Assembly: GCF_947487575.1 (NCBI RefSeq)
Contig: NZ_CANKXG010000005.1
Coordinates: 186,001-250,000, forward strand
Source of the DNA: an uncultured Algibacter sp.
Lineage (GTDB): Bacteria > Bacteroidota > Bacteroidia > Flavobacteriales > Flavobacteriaceae
DNA length: 64,000 nucleotides
Direction of reading: 5' to 3'
Every line of letters starts with the position of its first letter. Positions within the stretch are counted from its first letter, which is position 1. This document shows positions 16,050 through 24,868 of this stretch, piece after piece. Below the pieces are notes generated by a model, which worked only from the letters and a program-made list of their open reading frames with translations, searched no databases and had not been told where the DNA came from. The translations under genes and the position numbers were made by a program.

Positions 16050-17054
16050 ATGAAAAGACTAATTTGCATATTAACACTTGCAATAGTTTTTGTGTCTTGT
16101 AAAAAAGATGAAGCTAAAGATTATGTGACGCTTTCTGGTAAAATTGAAAACCCGAGTTCAGAGGCTTTAGTTATTTCGCAGAATAATATCATTAAAGAGA
16201 TGAAAGTAAATACTGACGGTACGTTTTCTGACACCTTAAAAGTAACACCCGGAAAATATATTTTATTTGATGGAACAGAACAGGCTTATCTATATTTAAA
16301 AAATGGATTTGACTTAAAAATTACTTTAGATACAAAAGCGTTTGATGAATCTATTAGTTATTCAGGAATAGGGGAAGACGCTAATAATTACTTAGCAGAA
16401 AAAGTGTTATTGAGAGAATTACTTTTGGATAATCATGAATTAATGGATGCTAATAAAGTTGATTTTGATAAAAAAGTAAGTTCGAGCATAAAAGAATTAC
16501 AGGATTTATTAAATAATGTACCTAATCTTGATGCTACATTTATAGCTAATGAAGAAAAGAGCTTTAAAGCAATGGCGGAACGGTTGGCCGTAGCCTTTAA
16601 TAAAAAAAATAAAGCGGCTGGTATCTTTAAAGGCAAAGCATCCCCTAAGTTTAATAATTACGAAAATTATGCTGGAGGAAGTACGTCATTAGACGATTTA
16701 AAAGGTAAGTATGTTTATATAGATTTATGGGCTACATGGTGTGGCCCCTGTAAAGCAGAAATCCCATCTTTAAAAAGAATAGAAAAGGCATATCATGATA
16801 AAAACATTGTGTTTGTTAGTATATCTTTAGATAGAGCAAATGCATACCAAACTTGGCGAGATATGGTTGATGATAAAAAAATGTCAGGTATACAATTATA
16901 CGCTAAAGGCGATGAAAAATTTGCTAGAGATTATAATGTTTCTGCTATTCCAAGGTTTATTTTAATTGATCCAAAAGGAAATGTTGTTGATGAGAATGCT
17001 CCAAGGCCTTCAAATAAAAAGCTAATTGAACTATTTGAAGAATTAAATATATAA
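16050..17054 (+). CDS. TlpA-like thioredoxin-fold lipoprotein
   Basis: A 334-residue lipoprotein with the lipobox VFVSC at about residues 12-16. The N-terminal part, starting with YVTLSGKIENPSSEA, is a small beta-rich domain of the DUF4369 kind common in Bacteroidota thioredoxin-like lipoproteins. A helical linker follows, and then a TlpA/ResA-type thioredoxin domain with the active site WATWCGPCK near residue 232 and the cis-proline in VSAIPRFIL. It should reduce disulfides in the periplasm. Its position 8 bp after dsbD, with no promoter between, indicates it receives electrons from that protein. Clients are not shown by the sequence. Confidence 0.92.
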   Translation: MKRLICILTLAIVFVSCKKDEAKDYVTLSGKIENPSSEALVISQNNIIKEMKVNTDGTFSDTLKVTPGKYILFDGTEQAYLYLKNGFDLKITLDTKAFDESISYSGIGEDANNYLAEKVLLRELLLDNHELMDANKVDFDKKVSSSIKELQDLLNNVPNLDATFIANEEKSFKAMAERLAVAFNKKNKAAGIFKGKASPKFNNYENYAGGSTSLDDLKGKYVYIDLWATWCGPCKAEIPSLKRIEKAYHDKNIVFVSISLDRANAYQTWRDMVDDKKMSGIQLYAKGDEKFARDYNVSAIPRFILIDPKGNVVDENAPRPSNKKLIELFEELNI

Positions 17055-17101
17055 TCTTATATAAGTAATAGTTTTTGAGTAAGAGCATGGTCTTCAATTA
17101 T

Positions 17102-17109
17102 TATCTTTG
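17102..17109 (+). promoter_or_regulatory. Bacteroidota -7 box (TATCTTTG)
   Basis: A perfect TAnnTTTG box 30 bp upstream of the class V aminotransferase start. A TTG upstream is 24 bp away, longer than the usual 19. Confidence 0.5.
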
Positions 17110-17138
17110 ATTAGATAATTCAATAATAATCTAACAGT

Positions 17139-18626
17139 ATGAGTTCTAAAATGGAGTCTTCAAAACTTGGACAATATTTTGAGCAGTTTCGGAATAACAT
17201 TATTGGTGTTGATAAATATTTTGATTCTCCATACGGAAGGAAAAAAATTATTTATGCCGATTGGACAGCTAGTGGAAGATTGTATAGGCCAATTGAAGAA
17301 AAACTATTAAATGAAATAGGACCTTATGTGGCTAACACACATACCGAAACATCTATAACAGGGTCTACTATGACTTTGGCTTATCATGAAGCCAGAAACA
17401 TTATTAAAAGACATGTAAATGCTTCAAAAGATGATGTCCTGATAACAGTTGGAACGGGTATGACAGGTGCCATAAATAAATTTCAACGTATACTAGGGCT
17501 TAAACTTTGCGAAAACTTAAAAGAGAATACTGAAGTTCCAGAGGAAAAGCGACCAATTATTTTTGTGTCGCATATGGAACATCATTCTAACCAAACCTCT
17601 TGGTTAGAAACTATTGCTAGGGTAGAAGTAATTCCTTCTAATAAAGGTGGCTTGCCATGTGCAATAAAATTAAAATCACTTATTGAAAAACACAAAGAGT
17701 GTCCAATAAAAATAGCAGCAATCACAGGGTGTTCTAACGTTACAGGGATTAGAACAAATTACCATGAAGTTGCAAAAATAATGCATCAAAACAATGGATT
17801 ATGCTTTGTGGATTTTGCTTGTTCTGCACCTTACGTAAATATTAATATGCATCCAAAAGATGAAGATGAATATCTGGATGCTATTACCTTTTCTCCTCAC
17901 AAATTTTTAGGAGGTCCAGGAGCATCAGGAGTATTGATTTTCAATAAAAAATTATATAAAAATTTAGTACCAGATAATCCAGGTGGCGGAACAGTAAGTT
18001 ATACCAACCCTTGGGGGAATCATGATTATATAGATGATATTGAAACCAGAGAAGATGGTGGAACTCCGGGTTTCTTACAAGCTATTCGGGTTGCATTATC
18101 TATTCAATTGAAAGAAGAAATGGGTGTTAAAAACATCTTAGACCGAGAACATGAATTGAATGTTATTGTTTTTGATAAACTTTCTAAAATTGAAAACCTT
18201 AAAATTTTAGCATCTGAACATAAAGATAGGTTAGGTGTGTTTTCTTTTTTTATTGAAAATGTTCATTATAATTTAATTGTAAAACTCTTAAATGATAAAT
18301 TTGGAGTACAAACACGCGGTGGATGTTCTTGCGCTGGAACTTATGGACATTATTTACTGCATGTGGATCAATTAACTTCTAAAGCTATTGAGGAAAAAAT
18401 ACTTGAAGGTTGTTTAATGGAACGCCCAGGTTGGATTCGTATGTCTATTCATCCTACAATGAGTAATAATGAAATAGAATTCATTTGTGAAGCTATTGCA
18501 GAAGTTTCAGAGCATTATCAAGTATGGGGTAAAGATTATGAATATAATGCCTTAAAAAATGAGTATGTACATATGGGAAACCATAATATAGAAAAGATTA
18601 TAACTAAAAACTGGTTTAAACTTTAA
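17139..18626 (+). CDS. Class V aminotransferase, cysteine desulfurase-like PLP enzyme
   Basis: A 495-residue fold type I PLP enzyme. The Schiff-base lysine is in SPHKFLGGPGASG near residue 254, and the phosphate-binding region is TVGTGMTGAINKF. A Cys-containing loop, TRGGCSCAGTYGHYLL near residue 394, sits where SufS/NifS-type desulfurases carry the persulfide cysteine. The protein is about 80 residues longer than typical SufS and has a distinctive N-terminus. I regard it as a cysteine desulfurase-like enzyme rather than the housekeeping SufS. It has its own promoter box and ends in a large palindrome. A link to the redox genes upstream is possible but not shown. Confidence 0.85.
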   Translation: MSSKMESSKLGQYFEQFRNNIIGVDKYFDSPYGRKKIIYADWTASGRLYRPIEEKLLNEIGPYVANTHTETSITGSTMTLAYHEARNIIKRHVNASKDDVLITVGTGMTGAINKFQRILGLKLCENLKENTEVPEEKRPIIFVSHMEHHSNQTSWLETIARVEVIPSNKGGLPCAIKLKSLIEKHKECPIKIAAITGCSNVTGIRTNYHEVAKIMHQNNGLCFVDFACSAPYVNINMHPKDEDEYLDAITFSPHKFLGGPGASGVLIFNKKLYKNLVPDNPGGGTVSYTNPWGNHDYIDDIETREDGGTPGFLQAIRVALSIQLKEEMGVKNILDREHELNVIVFDKLSKIENLKILASEHKDRLGVFSFFIENVHYNLIVKLLNDKFGVQTRGGCSCAGTYGHYLLHVDQLTSKAIEEKILEGCLMERPGWIRMSIHPTMSNNEIEFICEAIAEVSEHYQVWGKDYEYNALKNEYVHMGNHNIEKIITKNWFKL

Positions 18627-18641
18627 AGTTTAAACCAGTTT
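18608..18641. terminator. 34-bp perfect palindrome, probable bidirectional terminator
   Basis: A perfect inverted repeat centred between 18624 and 18625, with 17-bp half-sites ending in AAACTGG/CCAGTTT. It overlaps the last codons of the class V aminotransferase and lies 22 bp before the stop of the convergent gene. A T-run follows on the plus strand. It probably ends both convergent transcripts. Confidence 0.6.
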
Positions 18642-18662
18642 AAATATATCTTTTTAAAGCTT

Positions 18663-19697
18663 TTATTTCTCTACAATCTCGACCTCAAATAGCTTATCCC
18701 AACGCTTACCAGTAACAAAAATAGTTTTCGTTTTTGGGTTGTATGCAATACCATTTAGAACATCTAATCCCTTATGTTGTGTAACAAGTTTCTTTAGTGG
18801 TTTGAAGTCTACAACTCCAATTACAGCTCCATTTTCAGGGTTAATTATGGCAACGCCATCTTTTTGATAACGATTGGCATATATTTTTCCGTCTATCCAT
18901 TCCATTTCATTAATACCTATAATTTTGCCTTTATTGGTATACACTTGAATGTATTCTTGCTCAGCTAAAGTTTCGGAATTTAATAACCATATTTTTTCAG
19001 TGCCATCACTTTTATAAATAGTGTTGTTATAATTACATAAACCCCAACCTTCTTTACTGTTTCCATACCTAAAGCTACTTAGTTTTTCAAACGTATTAAC
19101 GTCGTATACAAAACCAGTTCCATTCTGCCATGTAAGTTGATAAACTTTATTGTTTAAAATGGTTAATCCTTCACCAAAATACTCATCGGCTAAATCAATG
19201 TTTTTAAGAATAGTACCTGTTTTGTAATCTAACTTTCTAAGTTTTGATTCTTTAAGTTGCCCTGTACTTTCATAAAGGGTATCATTATGAAACTCTAAAC
19301 CTTGTGTATAAGAAGTTATATCGTGCGGGTATTCATTTATAATTTTATAAGTATATACTTTTGGTAATTCACTATTTAAAATGGTTACTGTTGATGTTGT
19401 TGTTTGTTTCTCACCATCAAAATATACGGTGGCTTCAATAGTATGCTTTCCTAGCTTAAAATCATTCAATGCAGAATCATTAGTGATTTTTTCTCCATTT
19501 AAGCGGTATGAAACAGAATCTATAGTATGATTTTTTTTGTTTTCTATAGACAGTTTTAAAGTTTCACTATTAACAATATTACCTTTTATAGCATTCGTTT
19601 TAATTGTAAAATCACTTTTTTTTTGACCAGAATTAGAGCCACAAGAAATAAGTATTCCACCTAAAAATATGATTGTGAGATATTTGAATGTATTCAT
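18663..19697 (-). CDS. Glutaminyl-peptide cyclotransferase-like lipoprotein
   Basis: A 344-residue lipoprotein with lipobox LISC at about residues 16-19. Residues up to about 110 form a beta-sandwich-like segment. The rest matches the plant-type glutamine cyclotransferase (Glu_cyclase_2) five-bladed propeller, with the signature stretches YPHDITSYTQGLEFHNDTLYE, split across the first blade, and then GEGLTILNNKVYQLTW, INEMEWIDGKIYAN and LNGIAYNP. Members convert N-terminal glutamine of exported peptides to pyroglutamate. The location should be periplasmic, anchored to a membrane. It is a single gene between a palindromic terminator and the SRP RNA. Confidence 0.88.
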   Translation of the reverse strand: MNTFKYLTIIFLGGILISCGSNSGQKKSDFTIKTNAIKGNIVNSETLKLSIENKKNHTIDSVSYRLNGEKITNDSALNDFKLGKHTIEATVYFDGEKQTTTSTVTILNSELPKVYTYKIINEYPHDITSYTQGLEFHNDTLYESTGQLKESKLRKLDYKTGTILKNIDLADEYFGEGLTILNNKVYQLTWQNGTGFVYDVNTFEKLSSFRYGNSKEGWGLCNYNNTIYKSDGTEKIWLLNSETLAEQEYIQVYTNKGKIIGINEMEWIDGKIYANRYQKDGVAIINPENGAVIGVVDFKPLKKLVTQHKGLDVLNGIAYNPKTKTIFVTGKRWDKLFEVEIVEK

Positions 19698-19751
19698 TTT
19701 GAATTTATAATTTATAGCAAGATATTTATTTAAAATCGGTTTAAAAAATCA

Positions 19752-19781
19752 TTGTGAAAATTTTAAAAGGTTGTATCTTTG
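19752..19781 (+). promoter_or_regulatory. Consensus promoter of the SRP RNA gene
   Basis: TTG at 19752-19754, a 19-bp spacer and TATCTTTG at 19774-19781 match the Bacteroidota consensus TTG-N19-TAnnTTTG exactly, 6 bp before the RNA start. Confidence 0.85.
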
Positions 19782-19786
19782 TAGCT

Positions 19787-19880
19787 GGCAAGTCCTACAC
19801 AACCAGCTCCTGTTGAATCCTCCAGGTCGGGAACGAAGCAAAGGTAAATGGTCGTAGCGGTGTGATGTAGGTAGCTTGCC
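19787..19880 (+). ncRNA. ffs: Signal recognition particle RNA, small bacterial type
   Basis: The core CCAGGTCGGGAACGAAGCA followed by GGTAAATGGTCGTAGCGG is the conserved SRP RNA tip that binds Ffh. The ends GGCAAG and CTTGCC pair to close a long hairpin of about 94 nt. It is followed directly by a T-run (19881-19887) that acts as terminator and preceded by a consensus promoter. The RNA scaffolds Ffh and FtsY in co-translational membrane targeting. Confidence 0.93.
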
Positions 19881-19980
19881 TTTTTTTGTACAATAAACTT
19901 AAATCTTGAAAGCTTTGGCGAATCAAGATTTTTTAGTTTATTTTAGATAGATTGTCTACAAAAGTATATTTCTAACTTTT

Positions 19981-20053
19981 TGTCACATTGAGCGCAGTCG
20001 AAATGCATTGATATTAAGTCTTTATAAGTTTTTCGACTGCGCTCAAAATGACA
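19981..20053. repeat. REP-like inverted repeat
   Basis: Left arm 19981-20003 and right arm 20031-20053 are complementary over 23 bp with two mismatches and share the core GAGCGCAGTCGAAA. The 27-bp loop is AT-rich. Palindromes with this GCGCAGTCGA core are dispersed in many flavobacterial genomes. Only one copy is in this window. Confidence 0.75.
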
Positions 20054-20118
20054 TTATTTTTTTTAGACATTTTCATCTCATTAATATTATCGTATTTTTA
20101 AAGAATTAAATAAATAGC

Positions 20119-20922
20119 ATGTCTAAAGTTGTTTTAATAACTGGTGGTTCATCAGGAATTGGTAAATCTATTGGTGAGTTTTTAATTGATAAGGGCTATA
20201 TAGTTTATGGTACAAGTAGAAGTCCTGAAAAGTATAAAGCAAGTAAGTTTCCAATTTTACTTTTAGATGTAAAGGATGAAGCTACTATTTTAATAACTGT
20301 TAATACTATTATTGAAAATGAAGGCAAGTTAGATGTGGTTATTAATAATGCAGGTGCAGGAATAACTGGTCCAATTGAGGAAACTCCTAATGAAGAAATA
20401 AAAAATAATTTTGAAACTAATTTTTTTGGACCAATACATGTTATTAAAGCGGTATTGCCTCAAATGCGTAAGCAACATTCTGGGTTAATTATTAATGTAA
20501 CCTCAATTGCTGGTTATATGGGATTGCCTTATCGTGGTATTTACAGTGCTAGTAAAGGTGCTTTAGAACTTCTAACTGAAGCATTTAGAATGGAGATAAA
20601 AGACTTTAATATAAAAATGACAAATGTTGCCCCAGGAGATTTTGCAACTAATATAGCAGCTGGTAGGTATCATGTACCATTACTAGATAAATCGCCATAT
20701 AAAAACCCTTATGGAGATACTTTAGAGTTGATGAATGAGCATGTAGATAATGGAAGTGACCCTGATATGATGGCTAAAGCAGTCTACAAAATTATAAACA
20801 CGAAAAACCCGAAAGTACACTATAAGGTTGGTGAGTTTATGCAGAAATTTTCTATCGTTTTAAAACGAATTTTACCAGATAAGGTTTATGAAAAAATGTT
20901 GATGAAGCATTATAAGTTATGA
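20119..20922 (+). CDS. Short-chain dehydrogenase/reductase family oxidoreductase
   Basis: A 267-residue classical SDR. The cofactor motif TGGSSGIGKSIG is at the N-terminus, NNAGAG near residue 76, catalytic Ser in NVTSIAGY and the YxxxK pair in YSASKGALE near residue 155. The basic residues after the second strand (GTSRSPEKY) suggest NADPH preference. The C-terminal region with GDFATNIAAG is typical of the fatty-acyl or steroid-type subgroup. The substrate cannot be told. Its stop overlaps the start of a small lipoprotein gene by 4 bp (ATGA), so the two are translated together. Confidence 0.9.
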   Translation: MSKVVLITGGSSGIGKSIGEFLIDKGYIVYGTSRSPEKYKASKFPILLLDVKDEATILITVNTIIENEGKLDVVINNAGAGITGPIEETPNEEIKNNFETNFFGPIHVIKAVLPQMRKQHSGLIINVTSIAGYMGLPYRGIYSASKGALELLTEAFRMEIKDFNIKMTNVAPGDFATNIAAGRYHVPLLDKSPYKNPYGDTLELMNEHVDNGSDPDMMAKAVYKIINTKNPKVHYKVGEFMQKFSIVLKRILPDKVYEKMLMKHYKL

Positions 20923-21296
20923 AGTATTTATCCGTTTGCTCGTTATTTCTTTTTACTTCATGTTTTTTGATGCCACTTGGTGCACCTCATAAACATTGCT
21001 ATCAATCAGATACCAATAGTGAGTTTAAGTATATTAATGTGTTTTGCACACCGCATAGCAAAAGGTATATTTATTCTGACGAAAAAGATTTGGATATAAA
21101 AGTTTACTCAAAAAATGTTTTCGAATCTGAAGATGTTTCAATGGTATATGGTAATCACTTTAATCAAGAATTCTACATAAAAGATGTTAGAATAAATGAT
21201 AGAAAGTTTCATAGGTTATTTAAACAAGATACGCTTGTATTGACAATTAAATCCACTAAAGAAAAGTTATTGTTTTTTTCTCAGGAAAGAGAATAA
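20919..21296 (+). CDS. Small lipoprotein of unknown function
   Basis: A 125-residue protein with a lipobox LFTSC at about residues 11-15, directly followed by a short His/Cys stretch (PHKHCYQS). The remainder looks like a small beta-rich domain. I do not recognise a family. It overlaps the SDR stop by 4 bp and ends 14 bp from the stop of the convergent thioredoxin-like gene. It is probably a real gene because of the coupled start, the signal sequence and unbroken length. Confidence 0.7.
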   Translation: MKYLSVCSLFLFTSCFLMPLGAPHKHCYQSDTNSEFKYINVFCTPHSKRYIYSDEKDLDIKVYSKNVFESEDVSMVYGNHFNQEFYIKDVRINDRKFHRLFKQDTLVLTIKSTKEKLLFFSQERE

Positions 21297-21309
21297 TGAA
21301 AAAATCAAG

Positions 21310-22731
21310 TTATCTATTTATCAATCCAAGTAGTTGTTCTTCAAAATTAATTGAGAAAATATTGGTGTTACTATTAACAATGTTTTTGTTTTTATCTACA
21401 AGAAAGGTTTTTGTCATAGGATAAATAGCTAATTGTTCAGATGATTCTTTAGGATTTTTAAATATGAATTCATTATTGTTATTAAACCCATGACCTTCTA
21501 AAAGTCTTTTTGATTTCTCAAAGTTATCCATATCCATGTTTATTGAAATGAATTTAACTTCAGGATATTTCAACTTTAATTCTTTAAGTTTATAATGACT
21601 CTCCTTAAAATGATCATAATATTTGTTAGACCAGAAGCTTAAAACAGTAGGAGAATCTATTTGAGTACTAATTTCTGAAATCTTTTTGTTATAGTTTATA
21701 ACTATAAGGTTCGGTAATTTATCGCCTTCTTTAAGCTTGTTAACAGAGCTTGTATAACGCAATATCATGTTTTTACCTTTTTCACTTTTACTTTTATTTA
21801 AAAAAGATTTTAAAAGTGTATTGTTGTTCTTTTTATTTTTACTTTTAGAAAGATAACCCATAGTGAAATGATATAATAAATTATCTTTTATGCTTGGGTT
21901 TAATATTAAGCTATCAATAAGTGCTAATCTATCTAAATTGTAGCACAAAGATTTTCTGTCAAAACACGCATTATTTTCATGTATATCATGTGTTTTTAGA
22001 GTTAAATTACTTAAATTATATCTTAAGAACTTATTGTAAATATGATGATGGCTTAAAAACTCATCATTGTAATTAATTTCTTTTCTGTAATCATAAAAGT
22101 CATTAGGCAATGATTTTAAAATAGCTGCTTTATTCTTACCGTAATGCACAAAAGGGTAAACCTCTTTGCTTGAATAATAAGAATAATCAATATTTGCATT
22201 TGCTATTTTTATAAAGAGGGGAGATAAATTATATTTTTCAGATATATGGTTTAGAGTTTTTACTTTTGTAGCTTTTAAAGAGTCTACTCGTTTCTGGAAA
22301 GTAGCACCATTAAGTTGGCAAAGCCCAATAATGTATTTTTCTTCTTTTTCGTTTTCTATAAACTCATTAATAAAATAGTTGTTCTTTTTATCTCCTTTAC
22401 CACTAAATACAAGAGATTCATCAAAATCTAATGTATTTAGTCTAAACAATAAACTGTCTTCTGGTTCTAAAAGAATTAATTGGTACTCACCACCATGCCT
22501 AAAGGTGTATAAACCTTCTGTTAAATCATCAATTTTATATAAAAACCTGTTTTTACCATCCAGATTAACCGTATCAATAATAGCTTCATTTTTAGACAAA
22601 ACAATAAAGTCGGTATTCGGATTAATTATTTCACCTCCTAGGTAAGCATAATCCAAAGCAGACTCTTTGTTATCTTTTTTGCAACCTAGTACTGTTAAAA
22701 CAATAAATACAATAGTAAAGCTAAACTTCAT
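21310..22731 (-). CDS. Thioredoxin-fold lipoprotein lacking the CxxC active site
   Basis: A 473-residue lipoprotein with lipobox TVLGC at about residues 13-17. The N-terminal domain resembles that of the TlpA-like lipoprotein at 16050 (GGEIINPNTDF, DFDESLVFSGKGD). A long helical middle follows, then a C-terminal thioredoxin-like fold, recognised from PTVLSFWSNKYYDHF and FISINMDMDNF. Where TlpA has WCxxC this protein has WSNKYYDH, so it cannot do thiol exchange. It may be a chaperone-like or scaffold relative. Similar CxxC-less copies are known in Bacteroidota lipoproteins. It has its own TATTTTTG promoter box. Confidence 0.82.
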   Translation of the reverse strand: MKFSFTIVFIVLTVLGCKKDNKESALDYAYLGGEIINPNTDFIVLSKNEAIIDTVNLDGKNRFLYKIDDLTEGLYTFRHGGEYQLILLEPEDSLLFRLNTLDFDESLVFSGKGDKKNNYFINEFIENEKEEKYIIGLCQLNGATFQKRVDSLKATKVKTLNHISEKYNLSPLFIKIANANIDYSYYSSKEVYPFVHYGKNKAAILKSLPNDFYDYRKEINYNDEFLSHHHIYNKFLRYNLSNLTLKTHDIHENNACFDRKSLCYNLDRLALIDSLILNPSIKDNLLYHFTMGYLSKSKNKKNNNTLLKSFLNKSKSEKGKNMILRYTSSVNKLKEGDKLPNLIVINYNKKISEISTQIDSPTVLSFWSNKYYDHFKESHYKLKELKLKYPEVKFISINMDMDNFEKSKRLLEGHGFNNNNEFIFKNPKESSEQLAIYPMTKTFLVDKNKNIVNSNTNIFSINFEEQLLGLINR

Positions 22732-22757
22732 AAATCCCTTCTGAGTAGTTGTAACAA

Positions 22758-22765
22758 CAAAAATA
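22758..22765 (-). promoter_or_regulatory. Bacteroidota -7 box (TATTTTTG) for the thioredoxin-fold lipoprotein
   Basis: A perfect TAnnTTTG on the minus strand, 27 bp upstream of the start at 22731. No TTG lies at the standard distance. Confidence 0.45.
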
Positions 22766-22878
22766 TAGCTTGTTCCTATAAAGTCCTGTTAATGCGTTGT
22801 TAAATGTTTACTAAACAAAATCGCTTATAAATACTTAAAATTAGGGAAACTAAGTTTCGTCTAACCAATGTAATTTTC

Positions 22879-22886
22879 TACTTTTG
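22879..22886 (+). promoter_or_regulatory. Bacteroidota -7 box (TACTTTTG) for the ABC-F gene
   Basis: A perfect TAnnTTTG box 22 bp before the start, with TCG instead of TTG at the expected -33 position. Confidence 0.55.
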
Positions 22887-22901
22887 CAAAAAATTAAATA
22901 G

Positions 22902-24763
<1,862 letters not shown>

Positions 24764-24824
24764 AGTTTATAAAGTTTAAAAGTTGTTTTCTAAATATACG
24801 AAATTTTCAAATGCGCCCAACAAA

Positions 24825-24847
24825 AAAGCCAGCTATAAGCTGGCTTT
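24825..24847 (-). terminator. Intrinsic terminator of pheT
   Basis: A perfect 10-bp stem, AAAGCCAGCT pairing with AGCTGGCTTT around a 3-base loop, followed by T residues on the minus strand, 22 bp after the pheT stop. Confidence 0.88.
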
Positions 24848-24868
24848 AAGTTGTTAAAGTTTTTATAA

